Below, in pieces: positions 51,850 to 61,484 of a DNA stretch of 64,000 bases. Below the pieces are notes generated by a model, which was not told the DNA's origin, made no database searches, and worked only from the letters and a program-made list of their open reading frames with translations. Source of the stretch: Phycisphaerae bacterium (GTDB taxonomy: Bacteria > Planctomycetota > Phycisphaerae > Tepidisphaerales > Tepidisphaeraceae); the NCBI GenBank assembly GCA_030448225.1, contig JAUJNJ010000030.1, positions 1-64,000 of the forward strand, in the 5' to 3' direction. The number at the start of each line of letters is the position of its first letter. The first letter of the stretch is position 1. The translations under genes were made by a program, and so were the position numbers.

Positions 51850-52492
51850 GGCAGACTCCAGTCGGGCGGGTCGATGGGGAAACGCCCGGACCTGGCGCAG
51901 CTGTTCGCCTGCCAGACTTCGCCGGAGTGGACGTCGAGGCACGCGGAGGCCAGCCGTCGTCGGCGTGGGCGTGCGTGTCGATGCAGGCGTGGCCGAGGTT
52001 TCGCGGTCGGCCGTTCTTCTGCGGCGTGTGGCCGCAGACCATCGTCTTCCCCGACATGTACGGCCCGGATGTCGAACGTCTCCAGCAACACGAGCGGTCT
52101 GCTCGGCCAGCGCGGAGGTCGGCCACCGCCGGTGTGGACGAAGAAGTACGATCTCTGTCTCGTAGATGTCGACGCAGGCTGCCCGAGGAAAGCCCAATGC
52201 TCGTCTGGCACGTCCGCGTGAGGCGGGCCGTCCTCGTCGAACGGGTTGTACGAGATCAGCAGGTCGCCGCCTGCTGCGCATTGAGGGCTCCAGCGGAGCC
52301 GCGACGAGCGGGTGCGTTTCAACGAGCCGGATGAGCCGGTTGATGACGCCCGCCAGTCGAGACCGCGGTCGACGTAGTCGCCGAGCGTGACGATCAGGTC
52401 GTCCGGCGTTGGCGACGGCGGCCAGCTGCCGAGCGCGCGGGCGCAGCCGTGAAGTCGCCGATGGCGAGGATGCGGGTCGGATCGTGGGCCAT
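51850..52492 (-). CDS. PPP-family metallophosphatase, several indels
   Basis: ATG with GGAGGGG directly upstream. MAHDPTRILAIGDFHGCARA gives the first metal motif GDxHG, LIVTLGDYVDRGLDW gives GDxxDRG; the GNHE motif falls in a garbled stretch. Later ADVPDEHWAFLGQ, KTMVCGHTPQKNGRPR (GHT), CLDVHSGEVWQAN. These are the marks of Ser/Thr-type or Ap4A-type phosphatases. No stop is found before the hrpB start at 51846; either an indel hides it or the genes are fused. Confidence 0.75.
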
Positions 52493-52515
52493 TCCCCTCC
52501 GGCATCTTCGAGGTA

Positions 52516-52778
52516 TTACGTTCGCCGTCGCGCGTCACGTCATGCAGCGCTCGTGGACGAGTCGTAAGGGTGTCGAGATCGGGGCGGTTCGGAACCTCGA
52601 TGTCGTCCGCCAACGTCGTGACGCTTCGGCCGTCGCGCAGACGACGATCGACTGCCCGAGGCCGACGGTGCCGCGAGACGGCTTCCTCTGCCACGATCGA
52701 GCCGCTACCATCGCGGCATCTCGGAAGAGATCGCCGATCGTGGCCGGCTCCGCAAGGTCATCCCGGAGGACCGCTCAT
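52516..52778 (-). CDS. Small helical protein next to the zeta-toxin-like gene
   Basis: About 85 residues across frames: DDLAEPATIGDLFRDAAMVA, MAEEAVSRHR, GQSIVVC and DGRSVTTLADDIEVPNRPD. The 'AEEAVxRHRxxGxSIVVxxDGRxVxLxADDIEV' layout is that of small proteins I associate with zeta-toxin-like kinases in planctomycetes and cyanobacteria. The start (ATG at 52778) and stop are approximate because of slips near 52690 and 52630. Confidence 0.45.
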
Positions 52779-52790
52779 CGTATCTTCTCC

Positions 52791-53350
52791 TTAGCGCGTC
52801 AGGTCGCCGCGTCCGTGACCGCCGGCCCACTGCCGCGTCGACCTTCGGCGAGCAGGCGCGTACAAGTGGGACGGATCCATCATACACCAGCCAGCGATCG
52901 GCGAGGGTAAATACAGGTTGAAGAGGTTCCACAGCCGCGCTGTACCGCCGGCGTATGTCCGCCTCCGGCACGTGGTGACCGCCCGCGCGGACCCGCGCCG
53001 CGACCTGTTCGACCGCCATGCCGGCGTCTCGAAGGTGCAGGAACAGAAGGAGAACCGGTAGCCGTTATTTTGCAGGCTCCCGACCGACGGCACGAAGCCC
53101 GGCTCGCCAGCGTGGTCTCGAACGCGACGGCTCGGCTCGGAGGACAATTCCTTGGAGTCGATTCAGCATGATCCGCCAGCAGCAGCGCCTGAGGACTCCG
53201 GGCGGAACGCGGAAAGCCCTTGAGCAATGACGTCGGCGTTCACGAACTCGACGGGTCGTCGCACGGTCGACAGCAGAACGGGCGCGGCGGTCGATTCCCG
53301 GCCCCGTTCGGGCCGGCGATGATGACGACGTTCGGGCAGTCTTCCGGCAT
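52791..53350 (-). CDS. Zeta-toxin-family kinase, indels
   Basis: MPEDCPNVVIIAGPNGAGKS gives a Walker A motif. Across frames then FVNADVIAQGLSAFRPES, VAFETTLASR, MAVEQVAARVRAGGHHVPEA, DIRRRYSAAVEPLQPVFTLA and DRWLVYDGSVP. Zeta toxins phosphorylate UDP-N-acetylglucosamine; chromosomal relatives of this size often lack a known antitoxin. It starts 20 bases after the aminopeptidase stop, and a small unknown gene follows, so a two-gene module is possible. About five slips. Confidence 0.75.
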
Positions 53351-53369
53351 GCATGGCGAGTCGCCGAGG

Positions 53370-54480
53370 CTACTTCAGGTTCTCCGGGTTCAGCCCCTCG
53401 AGTTCCGGCACGACGAAGCGGCCGTCCTTGCGAGGGACGAGGCGGTCGTCGAGGTGGACCTCGCCGCCGCCGGCCTCGGGGGTCTGCATCATCACGAGGT
53501 CCCAGTGGATGCTGCTCTATTGGCCGTTGCTCGCCTCGTCGTAGCAGGAGCCGGGCGTGAAGTGGATGCTGCCATGATCTTCTCGTCGAACAGGATGTCC
53601 TTCATCGGCTTGGTGCAGTACGGGTTGAAGCCGATCGCGAACTCGCCGACGTGGCGCGCCTCGTCGGAGTCGAGGACCTCGTTGAGCTTCGCCCGTGGCG
53701 GTGCTCGTGGGCGCGATCTTGCCGTCCACGAACGTGAGGCGGACGTCGTTGTGGGTTGTGCCGCGGTAGATCGTGGGGCAGTTGAAGCGGATCACGCCGT
53801 TGACGCTGTCGCGGACCGGGGCGGTGAAGACCTCGCCGTCGGGGATGCCGCCCGGCCGTCGCAGGGGGATGGCGGCGATGCCCCGCGTGCTGAACGAGAG
53901 GTCGGTCTCACCGGGGCCCTTGAGGCGCGCGGTCGGCGGCCGTCAGCATCTCGACGAGCGCCGCATGGCGGCGGCCATCCTCGCGTAGTCCATCGTGCAG
54001 ACGTTGAAGTAGTAGTCCTCGAACGCCTCGGTGCTCATCTCGGCCATCTGGCGCTATCGACGGTGTCGGCCAGCGCCAGACGACCCAGCGGCGGTAACCC
54101 GACGCGCACGTCGCCGTGGACGGGCTTCCAGAGCAGGTCTTCCCACAGCTTCTGCTGGTCCGCCGGCACGTCGGACAGTTCCGACACGTTGTGGCTGCCG
54201 CGAGGCGCGGCCAGCCAGCACTGCACCGCTGTCCTTGCGGAGTCGCTCGACCTCGGCGATCGTCTCCACCACCGGCGCGTGCCGGCCGCCATCAGCAGGT
54301 TGACCTCGTTGCTCTTCAGCATCACGAGCAGCCGCCCCGCCGGCCCGGGCGACGGCGGCGACGACCGCCTTGGCGAACGCGTGCGGCACGTCGATCGCCT
54401 CGAGCAGGAGTTCTCGCCCGGCTTCACCCATAGGAGTAGTTCGGCACGTCGGCGAGCCGTTCGGTGAGGATCGATCTTTG
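53370..54480 (-). CDS. M29-family aminopeptidase, many indels
   Basis: Across frames: [144 protein letters not shown] and [17 protein letters not shown]. This is the order of M29 (AmpS/T-type) aminopeptidases with their glutamate and His metal ligands. The start is unclear because the first frame is interrupted near 54425; about ten slips in total. Confidence 0.75.
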
Positions 54481-54642
54481 TCCAGGCCGTCCGGAAGATT
54501 CAGAAGGAATTGGGATCGGATGCTCGGGCGGAAACCAGCGTGAATGCTGCGGACATCCAGCGGGTAAATATAAAGCGACGCCGTGCTCGCTCTCAATGAT
54601 CCGATGATTGAGTCACCCGATGATCCGGTTCCGCACGCGCTC

Positions 54643-55101
54643 TCACTTGATCGGCGAGTAGTCCGTCGGCGTGAGGATGACCGACTCGACCTTCTTGGCG
54701 AGCTTCACGCCGTCGGCCTCGCTCTCGGCGAGCGCCTTCTTCCAGGCGGGGTCGTTGCGGAACGCGGCCCACGCCTTGTCCTTCGCCTCCACGTCGGGGT
54801 AGGCCAGGATGTAGACGAGCGTGTCCTTCTGGTCCGCCGGCTGCCAGTAGCCGATGTTCGTCATGCCGTGCTTGGCGAACAGCTCGAGCGTGTGCTCGCG
54901 GAACCGCTTGTTGAGCACGTCGATCCGCCCCTCCGACGCGTAGTACGTCCGCATCTCGAAGACGCGCGTGTCGTTCTGGTTCTGCCGGTCCGGCTGGTCG
55001 ACCGCCCGCGACGCCGGCGCCATGAACAGCACCGCCCCCAGCACGAGCGCGGCCACAACCGCCGGGATCAACACCGCCTTGGACGAGATGAACATCTGCA
55101 T
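54643..55101 (-). CDS. NIPSNAP-family protein, secreted
   Basis: 152 residues, unbroken. A signal anchor covers residues 8-30 (VLIPAVVAALVLGAVLFMA). Then RVFEMRTYYASEGRIDVLNK, MTNIGYWQPADQKDTLVYIL and AWAAFRNDPAWKKALAESEA, the ferredoxin-like NIPSNAP fold. Family members are common in planctomycetes with no known reaction. AAGGAGAACC precedes the ATG. Confidence 0.85.
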   Translation of the reverse strand: MQMFISSKAVLIPAVVAALVLGAVLFMAPASRAVDQPDRQNQNDTRVFEMRTYYASEGRIDVLNKRFREHTLELFAKHGMTNIGYWQPADQKDTLVYILAYPDVEAKDKAWAAFRNDPAWKKALAESEADGVKLAKKVESVILTPTDYSPIK

Positions 55102-55176
55102 GATTGGTTCTCCTTTGGCAGCGGATTCTAAAGGGCGGCCGGCGGGGCGTACAGGCGGGCGATCGCGACGACCTCG

Positions 55177-55707
55177 TTATTCGGCGCGCCCGTGACCCGC
55201 CGCGGGCCGCGTGCGCGGCGGGTCCAGCATTGCCGCCACCTCCGACTCGGCGGCCACCGTCACGCGTCCATCGGACACGAGCGCCCAAGCCGGCTGGCCG
55301 TGCGCGTGATCGACGAGCACCGGGAACGCCGGCCGGGCGGCCGCCGACGCGCCGCGGCCGAAGTAGCGGAACGGGCGATCGCATACGGCGCACCGCATGG
55401 TTTCCGGCCGGTCGGGCAACGCCGCGGGGACGAGGTTCGCCAGTCCGGCGGGATACCGGCCGCCGTTCGCGGCGGTGTAGTGCCGGAGCGCGGCGGCCAA
55501 CTGGTTCAAGCGCGACAGGGTCACCGATCGACGCGACGGGGTGTACTTGCGGCTCATCGATCGCTGCACCACGAGGACCATGAGCGCGGCGACGAGCAAC
55601 ACGATCAGGAGCGGCCGCCAACCGAGCGGTCGAGCGGAGGACGAGGCGCGCGTCCCGCTGCTGGGCGGAGCGTAATCCAGCGGAGGCACCGACGGCGGTG
55701 ACGGCAT
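55177..55707 (-). CDS. Single-pass membrane protein of unknown function
   Basis: About 176 residues, ATG start MPSPPSVPPLDYAPPSSG. One helix (WRPLLIVLLVAALMVLVVQ, about residues 30-48), then SRLNQLAAALRHYTAANGGR, a helix reminiscent of type II pseudopilin/DUF1559-like proteins, and ETMRCAVCDRPFRYFGRG with a CxxC pair. It may belong to the H-like pilin-related group, but that is weak. Intact; it ends 12 bases after the pyrophosphohydrolase gene begins downstream on the same strand, suggesting an operon. Confidence 0.65.
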   Translation of the reverse strand: MPSPPSVPPLDYAPPSSGTRASSSARPLGWRPLLIVLLVAALMVLVVQRSMSRKYTPSRRSVTLSRLNQLAAALRHYTAANGGRYPAGLANLVPAALPDRPETMRCAVCDRPFRYFGRGASAAARPAFPVLVDHAHGQPAWALVSDGRVTVAAESEVAAMLDPPRTRPAAGHGRAE

Positions 55708-55718
55708 CACGAGCCCGT

Positions 55719-56072
55719 TCAAAGTTCCGTGTACTTCACGTTCCGCCCCTTCGCCTTGTCCACCGGATACTTCAGCGCGTCCTTCCGCAGCTTCTGCTCC
55801 AGCGCGTCGGCGAGGTCGATCTTCAGGTCGCTCGCCAAGAGCAGGACGGAGTGGAGCACGTCGGCGAGCTCGTCGCGGAAGGCGTCGTGCCTGCGCGCGA
55901 CGATCTCCCGCACCTCGTCGGGGTTCTTCCACTGCGTGAGGGCCAGTAGTTCGGCCGACTCGACGCACAGGCTGATGGCGAGTTCCTTGGGCGTGTGGAA
56001 CTGCGCCCAGTTCCGCTCGTCGCGGTGGCGGAGGACGCGCGTTGTCAGGTCGGCGAGGGTGGCGGCGTTCAT
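55719..56072 (-). CDS. MazG-like nucleotide pyrophosphohydrolase
   Basis: 117 residues, unbroken. MNAATLADLTTRVLRHRDER starts it; the metal-binding motif ESAELLALTQW is at about 38-48, with DELADVLHSVLLLASDLKID following. This EExxE-plus-ExxD pattern is that of the MazG/RS21-C6 group, which cleaves (d)NTPs such as dCTP or house-cleans damaged ones. The next gene starts 12 bases beyond its stop. Confidence 0.85.
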   Translation of the reverse strand: MNAATLADLTTRVLRHRDERNWAQFHTPKELAISLCVESAELLALTQWKNPDEVREIVARRHDAFRDELADVLHSVLLLASDLKIDLADALEQKLRKDALKYPVDKAKGRNVKYTEL

Positions 56073-56374
56073 GCGGTCATCGTACGCGCGCGGGCGGGCG
56101 ACCGCGCGGCAAGGTGCCCGAGCCAGTTCGACCGCCGCACGCCGTGCGGTAGGATGGGCGTGCCGTTCAGCCGGCGCGATCGCGAGGCGCGTGGCGGCGC
56201 GTGGCGCCGCCGGGCGGAGCGCGGCGATGAGGTCGCACTTCTGATCCCGTGGAGTCGACCGGCCGCATCCCAGTTCAATCGCATCGTCGCCTCGCGGCCG
56301 GAATGTCAAGATATTGCCAATTGGCCCGGAAGCGAACGAGCAGTGCATCTCCATCGGCGTCGGAGGCTACTTCC

Positions 56375-57823
56375 ATGCGAACGACCGCGCGACGTGTCAT
56401 CATCGCCTTTTCGCTATGCCTGCTGCTGCTCCCACGCGCGTCGGCCGCACCCGGTCAGACGGCCGACGGCGGGCGGTTCGGGCGGGCGGTGCGGCCGGGG
56501 GAGCGGTTCCCGGCGACGGCAGTGAACCCGGTCTACACCGTGCTGCCGATCACGGTGGAGTGTTGGGCGAAGCTCGACAAGCCGGTGGCCGACGCCGTGC
56601 TCGTGGCCAACGAGCCGCGGCACTCGGGGTCGCACTGGTCGATCTACGCGCAGGCCGAGACGGGCCGGCTCGCGGCGTTCGCCACGGGGCACCAGCCGCA
56701 GGCGATCGTGTCGGATCGTCGGATCGCCGACGGCACGTGGCACTACCTCGCGATGGTGCTGACCGAAACGACCTGCCGGCTCTTCGTCGACGGGCAGAAG
56801 GTCGCCGAGCAGGCGCTCAAGCCGCAGTTCGCCTACCCCGACCGCGGGCCGCTCACGGTCGGGTACGTGGACGGCGTCGACGCGGTGACGGCCGGTTTGA
56901 TCGACGAGGTGCGCGTCTCGCGCGGCGCGCGCGACATCGGCAAGATGCCCGATGCGCCGTTCGAGGCCGACGACGCCACGATCGGCCTCTGGCACTTCGA
57001 CGAGCCCCCGACGGCGGGCGAGTTCGCCGACGCCAGCCGGACGCGCAACGCCGCGACCCTGAAGCGCAAGGCGGACGTCTTCGAGCCGCGCACGATCGTC
57101 CGCACGCGTTGGCAGGACATGGACCTGTCGCCGTTTATCAGCGCGACGATCGGCGCGAACGGGCCGGGCAAGGGCAAGAACGTCGCGTACAAGGGGATCG
57201 CCGTGGGGCTCGGCAACGACAAGCGGGCGGCCGTCTGCTTCGACACCGAACTGCTGCGCGTCAGCGCGGCGTGGACCGGCGACTTCCTGACGATCCACCC
57301 GGAGCGTGAGGGCCTCGCGAAACACCCGGACGTCGCTGGCGACCTGCACTCGGGCACCGCGTTCCGCCCCGGGTGGGCGAAGCCGGGCAGCGCCGACTTC
57401 ACCGACCCGCGCCCGCAGAAGGTTGGCCCGCTGCCGAAGGAGTGGGCCCGCTACAAGGGGCTGTATGTCAACGACGGCCACGTCATCTTCGCCTACACCG
57501 TCGGCAAGCGCGACGTGCTGGAGATGCCGTGGTTCGAGATGCGCGACCTCGAACAACCGGCGGGGCGGCAGGCGAGCGCGGACCCGAAAGGCGTCCCCAC
57601 CTTCGTCCGCACGTTCGAAGTCGGCCCGGGGGACGAGCCGATGCTGCTCCGCGTCGCCGAGAGGATGCCGGCGGAGAACGGGCAGGAACCGCTCGGGATC
57701 GAACTCATCAACGCGCCGGCCGGCGCGGAAATCGTGTCGGGCGGACCTTTTCTCGGCGTGAAACTGCCCGCCTCCGCGGAAGCGTCGGTCTTCTCGTTAC
57801 GCGTGCTACGCGGAGCAGTATGA
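56375..57823 (+). CDS. Secreted LamG/concanavalin-type protein, DUF6797-like C-terminus
   Basis: About 482 residues, unbroken; CGGAGG 8-10 bases before the ATG. Signal peptide MRTTARRVIIAFSLCLLLLP. LamG-like domain near 40-220 (ITVECWAKLDKPVADAVLVA, IADGTWHYLAMVLTETTCRL, GLIDEVRVSRGARDIGKMPD). From about 250, DMDLSPFISATIGANGPG, VAYKGIAVGLGNDKRAAVCF and WARYKGLYVNDGHVIFAYTV are the part I associate with DUF6797 proteins. It overlaps the next gene by ATGA, so the two are translationally coupled, and together equal one long protein seen in related bacteria. Confidence 0.8.
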   Translation: MRTTARRVIIAFSLCLLLLPRASAAPGQTADGGRFGRAVRPGERFPATAVNPVYTVLPITVECWAKLDKPVADAVLVANEPRHSGSHWSIYAQAETGRLAAFATGHQPQAIVSDRRIADGTWHYLAMVLTETTCRLFVDGQKVAEQALKPQFAYPDRGPLTVGYVDGVDAVTAGLIDEVRVSRGARDIGKMPDAPFEADDATIGLWHFDEPPTAGEFADASRTRNAATLKRKADVFEPRTIVRTRWQDMDLSPFISATIGANGPGKGKNVAYKGIAVGLGNDKRAAVCFDTELLRVSAAWTGDFLTIHPEREGLAKHPDVAGDLHSGTAFRPGWAKPGSADFTDPRPQKVGPLPKEWARYKGLYVNDGHVIFAYTVGKRDVLEMPWFEMRDLEQPAGRQASADPKGVPTFVRTFEVGPGDEPMLLRVAERMPAENGQEPLGIELINAPAGAEIVSGGPFLGVKLPASAEASVFSLRVLRGAV

Positions 57824-60128
57824 AGAGGTTTTACGAGGTCGAAACGCCAGTGCTCTCGGACCTCTGCAAGGGCGGCCTCGCCGGTGGCCGCAAGCCGCTC
57901 GGGCTCGTCAGGGCCACCTCGGCACCGGCGGCGGCCTACGTCGTCGATACCATCACCGCGCCCCGACGCCAACCCGTGGAAGAGCTTCCTCGCTTCGGCG
58001 GCGTCGACTTCTTCGCCAACGGCGACGCCGCCGTCTGCTCGGTCAGCGGCGACGTGTGGGCATTGTGGGTCGTCAGCGGCCTCGACGCAAAACTCGAAGC
58101 GGTGAAGTGGCGGCGGTTCGCCGCCGGCATGTTCCAGCCGCTCGGCCTGCGCGGATCGTCGACGACAAGGTCTACGTGCTCGGCCGCGACCAGATCACGC
58201 GCCTGCACGACCTCAACGCCGACGGCGAGGCCGACTTCTACGAGAACTTCAACAACGACTGCAAGGTCACCGCCAACAGCCACGCCTACGCGACGTGTCT
58301 CGAGACCGACCCGGCCGGCAACTTCTATTACGTGAAGTGCGGCGACGGCACGCCGCCGCACGGCGGCACGATGCTCCGCGTCAGCAAGGACGGCTCGAAG
58401 CTCGACGTCTTCGCGACCGGCCTGCACGCCCCAACGGCGCCGGCGTCGCCGGCCACGTCGTCACCGCTGCCGACAACCAGGGAACGTGGGTGCCCGCGTC
58501 GCGGCTCGACGCGTCGTCTCGCGCGGCAGTTCCTCGGCCACCTGCCCACCGCCAAGACCACGCCGCCGCCGACCGATCCGGGCAAGCCGCTCTGCTGGAT
58601 GCCGCAGAACGTCGACAACTCCAGCGGCGGGCAGGCGTGGGTGACCGGCGGGCGGTGGGGCCCGTTCGACGGGCACATGCTCACGTCGTACGGCTCGGCC
58701 ACCCTCATGCTCGTGATGAGCGAGACGGTCAACGGCGTCGAGCGAGGGGGCGTCGTCCGCTTCCCGCTCGGCTTCGACACCGGCATCATGCGCGTGGCCG
58801 CTTCCGCCCGCAGGACGGGCAGCTTTACGTCTGCGGCCTGAAGGGGTGGCAGACCAGCGGCGCGAAAGACGCCGCCGGCCAGCGCGTCCGCTACACCGGC
58901 AAGCCGCGCACATGCCCAAGGCGATGAGCGTCCACCGCAACGGCATCCGCCTCACGTTCACCGACCCGCTCGACAAAGAACTCGCCGCCGACGTCGAGTC
59001 GTACGGCGTGCTGCAGTGGAACTACAAGTGGTCCGCCGACTACGGCTCGCGCCAGTGGTCCGTCGCCCGCCCCGGCGAGCAGGTACGACGAGGTGCCGGT
59101 GAAAGCCGCCCACGTCTCCGCCGACGGAAGACCGTCTTCCTCGAGATGCTGAGCGTCCGCCCGGTGACCCGCAGATGCAGATCACCTACGACCGAATCAA
59201 CGGGCGGCGACGAGATCCGCGGCGACATCTACAACACGATCCACGAACTCGGCGCCCTACGACCCCACCCAACTCACCGGCGTCCCCGCTTCCAGCGGAA
59301 GCCACGCAGAAAACCAGACCGCCCGCACCCCGCGCGCGAAGGAGGACGCAAAGGACAACGCGAAGCCGAAAAGGTCGTTCTCATCGCCGGCAAGAAGAGC
59401 CACGGCCCCGGCGAGCACGAATACGAGAGGGGATGCGCGCTCCTCGCCTGCCTCGAAACGTCGCCCAACCTCAAGGGCATCAAGACCCACGTCGTGACCG
59501 ACGGCTGGCCGAGTGATCCCAAAATCCTCGACGACGCCGACACGATCGTCCTCTTCTCCGACGGCGCGACCACGGCCAGGACCGCCACCCGCTCCTGCAC
59601 GGCGACCGCCTGCAACAACTCGGCAAACTCATGGACCGCGGCGTAGGCCTGGTCGCCATCCACTACACGGTCTTCGTCCCGACGAACAAGGGCGGCAAGG
59701 AATTCCAGAACTGGATCGGCGGCTACTTCGACTACGACTCGGCCGGCAACGTGCGCGAAGAAGTGGTACTCAAAACTCGGCCACGCCACGACCACGTCCA
59801 CGCCGGTGACGAAAGACCACCCGATCTGGCGCGGGTGCGAGCCGTTCGACCAAGACCGAGTACTACTGGCGGATGCAGCTCGCGAGAACGACCCGCGCCT
59901 CACGCCGATCCTCACGTTCGACCCGAAGGGCGGCCCCGAAACCGTCGTCGCCTGGGCCGTCCAGCGCGAAGACGGCGGCCGCGGGTTCGGCTTCACCGAG
60001 GGCCACTTCCCTCGAACTGGAATATCGAAAGCTTCCGCCGGATGGTCCTGAACGCCATCGCCTGGACGGCCAAGGCGGAAGTGCCCGACGCCGGCGTGCA
60101 ATCGACGCTGCTCGAAGAAGAGAAGTGA
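57820..60128 (+). CDS. Beta-propeller-like protein with C-terminal ThuA domain, indels
   Basis: Starts at the ATG overlapping the previous stop (MKRFYEVETPVLSDLCKGGL). Across frames: VDFFANGDAAVCSVSGDVW, DKVYVLGRDQITRLHDLNAD, TANSHAYATCLETDPAGNFY, DNSSGGQAWVTGGRWGPFDG, GVVRFPLGFDTGIMR. These are the propeller parts of PVC-type 'heme-binding/sorbosone-like' proteins. From about 59330 ThuA: TSPNLKGIKTHVVTDGWPSD, DADTIVLFSDGA, GVGLVAIHYTVFVPTNKGGK, KDHPIWRGCEPFDQ, RGFGFTEGHF. It may act in carbohydrate use; ThuA is linked to trehalose in rhizobia. About twelve slips. The stop TGA is the first triplet of the next repeat. Confidence 0.7.
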
Positions 60129-60340
60129 ACCGCAGAGGCGCTGAGGACGCCACTCCCTCTCCCCCGTACTCGGGGGTGAGGGCCGGGGTGTGGGGCGGAA
60201 TGTGGTGGTGGCGGGGTCGGGTGGTTGCGTGGTGGATTAATGGCCTCTCCTACACCACCCCGCCACCACCGAACCACTCCACCACCTTCTCCCGTTCTGC
60301 CCCTCACCCTAACCCTCTCCCCCGAGTACGGGGGAGAGGG
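60126..60340. repeat. GCAGAGG unit, then CTCTCCCC/GTAC compound hairpin (copy 5)
   Basis: 60126-60149 is TGAACCGCAGAGGCGCTGAG and on, a GC variant of the CACGGAG left arm with no right arm seen. Then hairpin CCCTCTCCCCCG (60155-60166), loop TACT, one mismatch; a GTGGTGG/CCACCACC stem around 60202-60236 and 60254-60286; and hairpin CCCTCTCCCCCG (60313-60324), loop AGTA, perfect complement 60329-60340. Three families stack in 215 bases. Confidence 0.8.
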
Positions 60341-60480
60341 GACAATGCACGTTCGCCGCCGCCTGTCATGCTTTGCTGCGCCGCGCGGCGGCCCCGCGCC
60401 GTGCCCGTCCTGATGACGTTATCATGTGGTGGCGGCTGACGGCCGCGCGGTCCCTCGCGTAGCAAGACCATCGGTTCACC

Positions 60481-60909
60481 ATGAGACGGGCAGCTTCGCT
60501 TCCACCACCCGACGCCGTTCAGATCCGGCTGTCAGTCACCTCGGAGCCGGGCGTGCGCGACTACCTCGAAGCGGAGATGATCGTCGACGGCGTGCCGCTC
60601 ATCGCGTTCGAGTACGGACCGCTCGACCTCGTCGAACTCGAACGAGGCTTGCGGCAGGACGGCACCTTCTTCATCTGGACGTGCTGGTGCGGCGTGCCCG
60701 GATGTGGCGGCAACGAGGAGGGGGTGGACGTGCACTACGATGGCGACCTCGTGTACTGGGACGACCGCGACATGAAGCGGGCGTACGTCTTTCGCCTCGA
60801 CGATCTGCGACGCACCTTTGCTTCATCGATCGACGAGGCGCGCCAACTCCTGTCCGCGCGACCGTCGCTCAAATGGGCCCCGGATGGTAACCGGCGGCTC
60901 ACGGACTAA
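60481..60909 (+). CDS. Hypothetical protein with CWCGVPGC cysteine motif
   Basis: 142 residues, unbroken. Strands at the start (QIRLSVTSEPGVRDYLEAEM), then FEYGPLDLVELERGLRQDGT, and TFFIWTCWCGVPGCGGNEEG with three cysteines in CxCxxxxC, likely a small metal site or disulfide. Next VDVHYDGDLVYWDDRDMKRA. No membrane segment. Composition is less extreme than its neighbours. I do not recognise the family; some immunity proteins look like this, but no toxin is nearby. Confidence 0.65.
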   Translation: MRRAASLPPPDAVQIRLSVTSEPGVRDYLEAEMIVDGVPLIAFEYGPLDLVELERGLRQDGTFFIWTCWCGVPGCGGNEEGVDVHYDGDLVYWDDRDMKRAYVFRLDDLRRTFASSIDEARQLLSARPSLKWAPDGNRRLTD

Positions 60910-60929
60910 ATCGGCGTGCTCGGATCAAC

Positions 60930-61379
60930 GTGGAAACCCGCGCGTTCAACCTCGCCGCCGTCGGCTCCGCAGCCGCGTTCGTCCTCGTCCTCGCCGCCTG
61001 GGCCGTGGCCGGCCGGGTCGACCCGCGGCGGCACTTCGTCAGCCTCTCCCACGGCTGCCACCTCGGCCTCGACCGGCGGGGCGCCGACGCGCGCCTGGAA
61101 GTGTTCAGCGATCCGACCTACGGCCCGTACGGCGGCAGCACCCTCGGGATGGCCGGCGCGGCCAGCGACCCGACCGCCCCGACGGTGTCGGGATTCGGAG
61201 ACGTCGCCGGCGTCTATTACCGCGTGATCCGCTGGCCGCAGGGCGGTTCGCTGTGGACGTTTTCAATCAGCCTGCTCTACCCGCTGAGCCTCGCCGCGTT
61301 TGTTCCCGCGATCTGGCTCCTCCGCCGGGCGCGGCGATCGGGGCGAGGATTCGAGGTCGGCCCGCGTCCGGCGAGGTAG
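60930..61379 (+). CDS. Small membrane protein with two helices
   Basis: 149 residues from GTG 60930 (read as MetThr-like METRAFNLAAVGSAAAFVLV). Helix 1 near 9-27, extracytoplasmic loop with SHGCHLGLDRRGADARLEVF and GSTLGMAGAASDPTA, helix 2 near 112-132, basic tail LLRRARRSGRGFE. Intact. Family unknown. Confidence 0.6.
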   Translation: METRAFNLAAVGSAAAFVLVLAAWAVAGRVDPRRHFVSLSHGCHLGLDRRGADARLEVFSDPTYGPYGGSTLGMAGAASDPTAPTVSGFGDVAGVYYRVIRWPQGGSLWTFSISLLYPLSLAAFVPAIWLLRRARRSGRGFEVGPRPAR

Positions 61380-61409
61380 CTGCAGGCTAGCATCGCTCGG
61401 ACCACCGCC

Positions 61410-61435
61410 GTCATCCCTAGGAGCGACAGCGACGA
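61410..61435. repeat. GTCATCCC/GAGCGACAGCGAC unit, single arm
   Basis: Matches 26483-26508 at 24 of 26 positions. No convincing right arm was found. It lies in the gap after two convergent-looking small genes. Confidence 0.6.
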
Positions 61436-61484
61436 ACTGTTGCTTGACGCAACGCGGGGGCGTCTGACGAGTAACGTAGGGCCG

